64,000 bases of DNA from assembly GCF_009498455.1 (NCBI RefSeq), contig NZ_CP045644.1, forward strand, positions 3,723,001 through 3,787,000. The letters are read 5' to 3'. This document shows positions 19,700-27,500 of the stretch, piece by piece. The translations under genes and the position numbers were made by a program. Below the pieces are notes generated by a model that saw only the letters and a program-made list of their open reading frames with translations, ran no database searches and had not been told where the DNA came from. This stretch comes from Variovorax paradoxus (GTDB lineage: Bacteria > Pseudomonadota > Gammaproteobacteria > Burkholderiales > Burkholderiaceae_C). The number at the start of each line of letters is the position of its first letter. The stretch's first letter is position 1.

Positions 19700-20609
19700 G
19701 CATTCACATGCCGTAAGTGGCAATGAAAAGGCGCTGCGCTGGGCGCTGGCGCTGACCTCGGCCTACCTCGTCGCCGAGGTGATCGGCGGGCTGGTGTCGG
19801 GCAGCCTCGCGCTGCTGTCCGACGCGGCCCACATGGCCACCGACACCGTGGCGCTCGCCATCTCGCTGGCCGCCATCTGGCTGGGCAAGCGGCCGGCCGA
19901 CAAGCGACGCACCTTCGGCTACTACCGCTTCGAGATCCTGGCGGCCGTGGTCAATGCGGTGCTGCTGTTCTTCGTCGCGATCTACGTGCTCTACGAGGCG
20001 TACCGGCGCATCGCGCAGCCGGCCGAGATCCAGTCGATGACGATGCTGTGGGTTGCAGTGGGCGGCCTCGTCGTCAACCTCATCGGCATGCGCCTGCTGG
20101 CCAGCGGCAAGGACAAGAGCCTCAACGTGAAAGGCGCGTACCTCGAAGTGTGGGCCGACATGCTCGGCTCCATCGGCGTGATCGTCGGCGCGCTCGTCAT
20201 CCGTTTCACCGGCTGGGCCTGGGTCGATTCGCTCATCGCCGTCGCCATCGGCCTGTGGGTGCTACCGCGCACCTGGCGCCTGCTGCGCGAGAGCCTCAAC
20301 GTGCTGCTCGAAGGCGTGCCCGACGAGGTCGACCTGCCCGAGGTCGAGCGCGCGCTGCAGGCCGAGGCGGGCGTCGCCGGCCTGCACGACCTGCATGTGT
20401 GGGCACTGTCCAGCGGCAAGGTGAGCCTGAGCGTGCACGTGGTGTGCACGCCGGAGGTGGGCGACCTTGTGCCGCTGATGCTGCGGCTGCGTGCGCTGCT
20501 GGCCGAGCGTTTCGACATCCACCATTCGACGGTGCAGGTGGAGCGCGTGCCTTGCGAGCAGGCGGGGGAGCGCCATGGGTTCGGGCCTGCGGTGACTGCT
20601 GTGGGTTGA
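19689..20609 (+). CDS. czcD: Cation diffusion facilitator, zinc/cadmium/cobalt exporter
   Basis: This 306-residue inner-membrane protein exports divalent cations from the cytoplasm to the periplasm in exchange for protons or potassium. It starts MAHEHSHAVSGNEKALRWAL; six hydrophobic segments follow, with the CDF metal site in SLALLSDAAHMATDTVALAI (HMATD: His and Asp of site A) and the second-half motif LEVWADMLGSIGVIVGA. A cytoplasmic ferredoxin-like domain of about 90 residues closes the protein, with HDLHVWALSSGKVSLSVHV. The ATG at 19689 overlaps the end of czcA; a frame-open extension upstream has no homology. It delivers cytosolic metal to the periplasm, from where CzcCBA can expel it. 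Confidence 0.92.
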
Positions 20610-20631
20610 CGAGCGCGCAGGCAAGCCACCA

Positions 20632-20670
20632 AAGAAAAACGCGACAGTCGCACGGGGCGGCTGTCGCGTT
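20632..20670 (-). terminator. Terminator of adhesin gene A (repeat copy 1)
   Basis: AACGCGACAG (20638-20647) pairs with CTGTCGCGTT (20661-20670); read on the minus strand the stem is followed by TTTTTCTTT, a good Rho-independent signal for the adhesin gene. It also ends the czc operon on the plus strand, although with a weak T-run. Near-identical copies lie after the other two adhesin genes. Confidence 0.8.
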
Positions 20671-20707
20671 CTTGGGGGCGGCGCGGTGTTTGCGCCGTGC
20701 TGCGGGC

Positions 20708-23700
20708 TTACATGATGGTCACGTGGACCTTGTCCTCGATCAGCAGCTCGGCGGTGCCGGCGAGGTTGGTGTAGACGCTGTAGGTCACGCCGCCCACCGT
20801 GGCATTGCTGCCCTGCGCCCATCCGTCGTTGCCGCCGCGCAGGTCGACATCGCCGTTGGCGCCGTTGACGAGCATCTGCACCTTGCCGTCGGCGGTGACC
20901 ATGTCGCGCACGCCACCGGCGAGCACGTCGCTCGCGCTCAGCGCCAGCGTGTTGCCGCCTGCACCGAGGTCGAACTTCTCGAAGCCTTGCACCTTCATGC
21001 CCAGGGCCGACAGGTCGATGTGCATCGACTTGCCGTCCATCACCAGCGTGTCGATGCCCAGGCCGCCGTCGAGGCGTTCGAAGTCGCCGCTGTTGATGCG
21101 GATGGTGTCATTGCCCGCGCCGCCATGCACCACGTCGGCAGTGCCGACGGTGGTGAAGGTGTCATTGCCGGCGCCGCCTTCGAGTCGGTCAGCGAAGCCG
21201 AGCCTGGCGATGAGGGTGTCGTCGCTGTCGGTGTACGTCTGCGTCGCGTGGTCGAGCACGTAGGCTTCTGCTTCGGGGTTGACGTGGAACGTGCCAGCCC
21301 CTGTGTTCTGCAGCGTGACGGTCACGCCCTGCTGCACGAGCAGGTCGGCGCCGAAGCCCGAATGCGCATACACCTCGTACACCACACCGTTGATCGTCAC
21401 GTTGGCGCCCTTGACCCAGTTGCCCGGGTCGGTGCCGTTGGGCAGCAGGTCGCTCAGCGTGACCTTGTCGCCGGCATTGCCCTTGACAAGCATCTGCACG
21501 CGGCCGTCGTCGACGAACAAGTTCTTCCCGCCGTTTTCCAGAACGTCGGCCAGAGACAGCTTGAGCGTGTTGTTGCCCGTGCCGGTGAGGTCGATGATTT
21601 CGACGGAGCTGACCTTGCCCCCGAGCGCGGTCAGGTCCAGCGTCTGGTTGGTGCCGGTCAGCTTCAGGGTGTCGAGGCCGCCGTTGCCGGAGATGGCCGA
21701 ATCGGCCAGGTGCGCGACGTTGGTGACGACGAATTCGTTGTTGTCCGAGCCGCCGTGCAAGGTGCCTGCTGATGCCTCCGTCAGGGTTTGCTCCAGCGGC
21801 GGTTCCTGGGGGATGCCGGCGCCATTCCAGCTCAGGTCGCCGATCAGGATGGCCTCGTTGACTCCCGGAGCCGTTCCACTGTCCAGGGCGAAGACCTTGA
21901 CATAGGCAATGGGCGTCTCGGAGGAGAACTCGATTTTCCCCAGCGGGGTCGGCGAGCCCGTGTTCAGGAGCATGTTCTTCGTGCCCAGCAAAACGCCTTC
22001 TGCCGAATAGAACTCGACCTTGCCGAAGGGCGCGCTGTGCGTGTTCGCGTATTCGATTTGAACCCATTTGGAAGCGGTAGGGATTTCGAATTTCACGATG
22101 CCGTTGGGCGAGAGAAAAAGCCGCGACCCTTCAAAGGGTTCGACGAAGCCTTCCATTACTTCAATTGCGACCCCGGCGGAGGTCGTGTGCAAGCCCCCCG
22201 TGTTGATCTTGGGCAGATTGTCCAGCGAATCCTTTGCGGGGAAAGATTGCGACGTGTAGGGCGATGAATTGCCTGCGGGATCGACGATGGCCACCGAGAC
22301 AGGGGACTGGTTCAGTGGCACTTCCCCCGCTTGCAAGTTGTCGAGAGCATAGCCGCCGTCATAGTCAAAGGTGATGTGTGTTGCGAAATGATCGATTTTT
22401 GTTCCAACGGGGGCTATGAAGGATATTTTTCGAAAATCTGACGGTTCGATCATTTCGATATTAATTCGTCCAATTTCTGCTCCGGACGCATCATAAAACC
22501 GGACATCCCCCTTGAGAAGATAGGCTGCTATGGTGAAGGAAACATACTCTTTTCCATTTGAAAATTGATATTTAATCGGAGCAAGTGTCGGACCTGCAGC
22601 TGCAAGATAGGATCCTTCCATTCCTTTGTAGGATGGCTCAATTGTGTCTCGAATTGCAAGAAGGCTGTATGGGTAGTTCTGTGAAACTGTCAGATCACCC
22701 ACGGTGATGGAACTCACATATCCATTGAGCGGAAGCCCGTCGAAGGTGGTTTTCGACAGCGATCCGGAATCCGCAACAAACACCTTTCCGGCAGCAATAT
22801 CCGCAGCCGTCAGTGCGTAATCGAAATGATCGCCACGCAGCACAAGGCTGAGCTTGTGGCCCACAGTCACATTGGCCGGATCGAATCGAATTTCTACGCC
22901 GCCAGTGACCACAGTCACCGAAGTCGGCGCGCCAGGCGCCACGGTGTCCATCGCCATCGCCTGTGATTCCACCGGGCCCGCATTGCCCGCCTCGTCCACG
23001 ACGCGCGTCTGCACCGCCCAGTCGCCGGTATGGCTGTTGTCGTCCTGCGCGCTCCACTTGTTGCCGTCCACGAAGGCCGTCGTCCAGGTGGTGCCGCCGT
23101 CGGTCGACACCTGCAGGGTGTCGCCTGCTGCCAGCGATGCACTCAGGGTGCCCATCATCAGGCGGCCTGCGCCGCCGTTGTTGGTCAGGTAGTCGTCCAC
23201 GCTGAAGCCGCTGTCCTTGCCGATGTCGACGAGCTCGGCGGTTTGCGTCGGTGCCACGGTGTCCACCACGAAGTTCCAGGCAGCGCTGGCGTCGCTGGTC
23301 TGGCCCACGGGGCTGGTGGAGGTGGCGGTGATGTGGTGCGCGCCATCGATGAGGTTGGCCTTGGGCGTGAAGCTCCACTTGCCGTTGGCGTCGGCCACGG
23401 TCTGGCCCAGGAAGGTGGCGCCGTCGTAGAGCTCGACGGTGTGGTTGGCCTGCGCGGTGCCCGCCAGCGTCGGCTTGGTGTCGTTGGTTTCTTCGCCCGG
23501 CTGCAGCATGTGCGGCGTGCCCACGTCGTCGAACACGCTGTCGATGACGGGAGCGCTCGGCTTGTCGGTGTTCACGTTGACCGTGTAGCGGCCGGTGGGC
23601 ACGGTCTCGTTGCCCGCTCTGTCTGTCTCGACGAGCATGAAGGTGTTCAGGCCCGCGGCCAGCGGCGAATCGACCTGGAAGGTCCAGTGGCCGTTCTCGC

Positions 23701-24262
23701 CAATGGCGGCCTGGCCCAGTGCACGCTCCCCCGAGGCGTCCTTGACGATCACGGTGACGGTGTGGCCGGGCGTGCCGGTGCTGATGCCGCTGAGCAGCGG
23801 ACGCGTGTCGTCGGTGGTGGCGTCGGGCATGACGTTGCCGGTGATGCCGCCCACGGCGTCCAGCACGCCGGTGACGGCCAACAGGCTGGCGTTCGGCGGG
23901 GTGACGTCGATCTCGAAGTTGAACGGGGCCGAAGCGGCGCTCTCATTGCCCGAAGGGTCGCGCGCGACGAGGGTGATGGCGTGCAGGCCCTCCGTCAGGT
24001 CGGTCGAGGGCGTGAAGCTCCAGCTGCCATCGGCTTCCACGGTGGCGGTGCCGATCTCGGTGCCGTTGTCCTTGATGAGGATCGTGTCGCCGGGCGTGCC
24101 CAGGCCGTGGAAGCCGGGCTGGCGGTCGTCGGTGACGCTGCCTGGCGCCATGGTGTTCTGGATGTCGCCCGCATCGTCGAAGGCACCGCTCAGGGTGGGG
24201 GGCTGCGAGGCAAAAGTCTGTGCGCTTGCGCTTCTTGCGTCGTCAATGTTCTCGGATGCCAT
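20708..24262 (-). CDS. Giant Ig-like repeat surface protein A with RTX-like C-terminus
   Basis: The product (1184 residues) is a large modular adhesin-like protein. It has no N-terminal signal peptide but begins MASENIDDARS, as its paralogues do. Three Ig-like domains of about 100 residues follow (residues 20-330, with recurring GTPGHTVTV and GRYTVNV patterns), then a VDIGKDSGF module (about 335-440), a lower-GC jelly-roll-like module (about 477-632), an EFYSAEGVLLG module, and a C-terminal part with leucine-rich strands (IIDLTGTGNNTLKLSLADVL) and two RTX-type GGAGND nonapeptides, ending in the hydrophobic VHVTIM. The absence of a signal peptide and this end suggest type I secretion, but no transporter genes are in the window. 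The start at 24262 is supported by AGGA five bases upstream. Confidence 0.82.
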   Translation of the reverse strand: MASENIDDARSASAQTFASQPPTLSGAFDDAGDIQNTMAPGSVTDDRQPGFHGLGTPGDTILIKDNGTEIGTATVEADGSWSFTPSTDLTEGLHAITLVARDPSGNESAASAPFNFEIDVTPPNASLLAVTGVLDAVGGITGNVMPDATTDDTRPLLSGISTGTPGHTVTVIVKDASGERALGQAAIGENGHWTFQVDSPLAAGLNTFMLVETDRAGNETVPTGRYTVNVNTDKPSAPVIDSVFDDVGTPHMLQPGEETNDTKPTLAGTAQANHTVELYDGATFLGQTVADANGKWSFTPKANLIDGAHHITATSTSPVGQTSDASAAWNFVVDTVAPTQTAELVDIGKDSGFSVDDYLTNNGGAGRLMMGTLSASLAAGDTLQVSTDGGTTWTTAFVDGNKWSAQDDNSHTGDWAVQTRVVDEAGNAGPVESQAMAMDTVAPGAPTSVTVVTGGVEIRFDPANVTVGHKLSLVLRGDHFDYALTAADIAAGKVFVADSGSLSKTTFDGLPLNGYVSSITVGDLTVSQNYPYSLLAIRDTIEPSYKGMEGSYLAAAGPTLAPIKYQFSNGKEYVSFTIAAYLLKGDVRFYDASGAEIGRINIEMIEPSDFRKISFIAPVGTKIDHFATHITFDYDGGYALDNLQAGEVPLNQSPVSVAIVDPAGNSSPYTSQSFPAKDSLDNLPKINTGGLHTTSAGVAIEVMEGFVEPFEGSRLFLSPNGIVKFEIPTASKWVQIEYANTHSAPFGKVEFYSAEGVLLGTKNMLLNTGSPTPLGKIEFSSETPIAYVKVFALDSGTAPGVNEAILIGDLSWNGAGIPQEPPLEQTLTEASAGTLHGGSDNNEFVVTNVAHLADSAISGNGGLDTLKLTGTNQTLDLTALGGKVSSVEIIDLTGTGNNTLKLSLADVLENGGKNLFVDDGRVQMLVKGNAGDKVTLSDLLPNGTDPGNWVKGANVTINGVVYEVYAHSGFGADLLVQQGVTVTLQNTGAGTFHVNPEAEAYVLDHATQTYTDSDDTLIARLGFADRLEGGAGNDTFTTVGTADVVHGGAGNDTIRINSGDFERLDGGLGIDTLVMDGKSMHIDLSALGMKVQGFEKFDLGAGGNTLALSASDVLAGGVRDMVTADGKVQMLVNGANGDVDLRGGNDGWAQGSNATVGGVTYSVYTNLAGTAELLIEDKVHVTIM
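22365..22830 (-). other. Low-GC module inside adhesin gene A
   Basis: Within the GC-rich gene this segment is clearly richer in A and T (for example around 22380-22420 and 22430-22500). It encodes about 155 residues with the pattern KEYVSFTIAAYLLKGDVRFYDASG, which resembles a sugar- or calcium-binding beta-sandwich. A related module sits at the matching place in adhesin gene B. Confidence 0.6.
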
Positions 24263-24512
24263 GAAATTCCTGTGCTCTGAATGAGGAAACAAGACCGGAT
24301 CGGCGTGCGAATGCGCACGGCGCGATCAAACAGTCGGGGGGATGGAGCACTCTAGGAAGAACACCTGTGCAAAGCCATCGGCCAAGTCCCAAACGTAAGT
24401 GCAAGGAAATAAGCCGGTACTGAAAGCACAAACAAAAACGTCGGCGACGTCACAAAGGAGAACGAAGCCTGTGTTCGACGCGCGCACAGGTGTGGCGGAG
24501 GGAAGGGGGATC
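24263..24512 (-). repeat. Leader region of adhesin gene A, repeated in front of genes B and C
   Basis: The 250 bases before gene A hold no gene. About 160 bases next to the start codon match the leaders of genes B (from 29554) and C (from 34439), including the shared ACTCTAGGAAGA core at 24350-24361. CGTGCG-AATG-CGCACG at 24304-24319 is a perfect hairpin kept in leader B but lost in C. Further upstream, leaders A and C still match while B diverges. I find no clear sigma-70 promoter. Confidence 0.65.
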
Positions 24513-24551
24513 AAAAAAAACGCGACAGCTGCACGGGGCGGCTGTCGCGTT
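24513..24551 (-). terminator. Terminator of adhesin gene B (repeat copy 2)
   Basis: The stem AACGCGACAGC (24519-24529) with GCTGTCGCGTT (24541-24551) is followed on the minus strand by eight T residues. It repeats the terminator of gene A with one loop-side change. Confidence 0.85.
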
Positions 24552-24588
24552 CTTGGGGGCGACGCGGTGTTCGCGCCGTGCTGCGGGC

Positions 24589-27500
24589 TTACATGATGGT
24601 CACGTGAACCTTGTCCTCGACCAGCAGTTCGGCGGTGCCGGCGAGGTTGGTGTAGACGGTGTATGTCACATCCCCCACCGTGGTGTTGCTGCCCTGGCTC
24701 CAACCATCGCTGCCGCCGAGCAGATCGACGTCACCGTTGGCGCCGTTGACCAGCATCTGCACCTTGCCGTCGGCAGTGACCATGTCGCGCGCACCGCCAG
24801 CCAGCACGTCAGCCGCGCTCAGCGCCAGCGTGTTGCCGCCCGCACCGAGGTCGAACCTCTCGAAGCCCTGCACCTTCATGCCCAGGGCCGACAGGTCGAT
24901 GTGCATCGACTTGCCGTCCATCACTAGGGTGTCGATGCCCAGGCCGCCTTCGATGCGGGTGAAGTCGCCGCTGTTGACGCGGATGACGTCGTCGCCTGCA
25001 CCACCATGCACCACGTCGCTCGTGCCCACCTGGGTGAAGGTGTCATTGCCAGCGCCGCCTTCGAGTCGGTCAGCGAAGCCGAGCCTGGCGATGAATGCGT
25101 CATCGCTGTCGGTGTACGTCTGCGTCGTGTGATCGAGCACGTAGGCCTCAGCTTCAGGGTTGATGTGGAACGTGCCAGCCCCTGTGTTCTGCAGCGTGAC
25201 GGTGACGCCCTGCTGCACGAGCAGGTCGGCGCCGAAGCCCGAATGCGCATACACCTCGTACACCACACCGTTGATCGTCACGTTGGCGCCCTTGACCCAG
25301 TTGCCCGGGTCGGTGCCGTTGGGCAGCAGGTCGCTCAGCGTGACCTTGTCCCCGGCATTGCCCTTGACCAGCATCTGCACGCGACCGGTGGCTACGAACT
25401 GGTCGACGGCACCGTTTTCCATCACGTCACCTAGCGACAGGTTGAGCATGTTGTTGCCCGTGCCGGTGAGGTCGATGATTTCGATGCCGCTGACCTTGCG
25501 GCCGAGGTCCGTCAGGTCGAGGATCTGGTTGGCGCCGGTCAGTTGGAGCGTGTCGAGGCCGCCGTTGCCTGCAATGGCCGAATCGGCCAGGTGCTTGACG
25601 TCGGTGACGGTGAACACGTTGTTGTCCGAGCCGCCGTACAGGGTGCCAGCCGATGCCTCGGTCAGGGTCTGCGATGCAGCCGGATTCTTCAGGCCTTCGC
25701 TGTCCCGGTATTGCGAGGCATTGCCAGCGGGGTCTACGATTGCAGCTGAAATTTCGGTAGACGCCAAAGGCCTTCCGATTTGGAAATCATCAATTGCCGA
25801 GCTATTCGAATCGCGTTCCGATGTAAATACAAACCCGCCAATCTCCGAGCCAATTGGGGCCGAGAATTGAATAATCTGAAATAGTTCGGGGAATTTGGAG
25901 TGATCCAGAACACGAATGCTTCCAATATTATTTCCTGCAACGTCATAAAAAACAATTTCACCCAGTCCATCGTGTCCACCCAAGTTGAATGACACATAGT
26001 CTTTTCCCTTTGAGAATTCGAATGTCGTTTTATAATGAGTCGAGCTTGTGCTACGGCCAAGAAGAAGCGAATTTCCCGTAGTTCCAAAGGAAGGTGTTCC
26101 GTCAGGGGTTTTATAACCAGAGAGGCCATCTTGACTGGTGATTTTCAAATCGCCCAAAGTTACTGACCCTACTGGTTGACTGGAGATGCTGTTGAAATTC
26201 AAAAAAGTCGGACTGTTCGGATTCGAAACAATCACCTTGCCCGCTGCAATATTCGATTCCGTCAAGATCTGATCGATATATTTATCGCCAAACTTCACGC
26301 TGATCTTGTGCCCTGCAACAACATTCGTCGAATTGAATTGAACCTCCACTCCACCACTGCTCACAACAACCTTGGTCGGAGCGTCAGGCGCCACGGTATC
26401 CATCGCCATCGCCTGTGATTTCACCGGGCCCGCATTGCCCGCCACGTCCACGACGCGCGTCTGCACCGTCCAGTCGCCGGTATGGCTGTTGTCGTCTTGC
26501 GCGCTCCACTTGGCGCCGTCCACGAAGGCGGCCTTCCAGGTGGTGCCGCCGTCGATCGACACCTGCAGGGTTTCGCCCGCGGCCAGCGATGCGCTCAGTT
26601 GGCCCATCATCAGGCGTCCTGCGCCCCCGTCGTTGGTCAGGTAGTCATCGGCGCTGAAGCCGCTGTCCTTGCCGATGTCGGTGACAGTGGCGGTCGGCCT
26701 GTTCAGGTCCACCGTCAGGTCGAACACCCCCGTCCTGGCGCTCTCACTGCCGCCCGCCGGGGTCACCGTGGCGCTCAGGTTGTGCAGCCCTTCGCTGAGT
26801 GCGGTGCCCGGCGTGAAGCTCCACTTGCCGCTGGCGTCGGCCACGGCCGAGCCCAGCAGCGTGGCGCCGTCGTACACCTTCACGGTGCCGCCCGCAGCCG
26901 CCTTGCCCTGCAGCGTGGGGGTCGTGTCGTCGGTGAAGCCACCCTTGTCGATGGCGCCGGTGATGGCGCCCACGTCGTCCAGCACGCGGTCGATGGTGAT
27001 CTGCAGTGTCACGGTCACGCCCTGCTGCACCAGCAGGTCGGCCTTGAAGCCCGAGTGCGCGTACACCTCGTACACCACGCCGTCGATGGTCACGTTGGCG
27101 CCCTTGACCCAGTCGCCCGGGTCGGTGCCGTTGGGCAGCACATCCAGCAGAGACACCGCATCGCCCGCATTGCCCTTGACCATCATCTGCACGCGACCGT
27201 TGGCGACAAACTGATCGACCGCGCCGTTCTCCAGCACCTCGGCCAGCGACAGCGTGAGTGCGTTGTTGCCCGTGCCGGTGATGTCGATGATTTCGATGGC
27301 GCTGACCTTGTGGCCGAGCGAGGTCAGGTCGAGCACCTGGTTGGCGGCGCTCAGCTTGAACGTGTCGAGGCCGGCGTTGCCCGACAGGGCCGAATCGGCC
27401 AGGTGCTTGACGTCGGTCACGGTGAACACGTTGTTCTCCGAGCCGCCGTGCAAGGTGCCCGCCGATGCATCGGTGAGGGTCTGGTATTGCGCCGAAGTGG

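Noticed and set aside
24399..24703. Short frames in the leader between adhesins A and B
   Set aside because: They cover leader sequence repeated before other adhesin genes and a terminator, and show no protein-like pattern.
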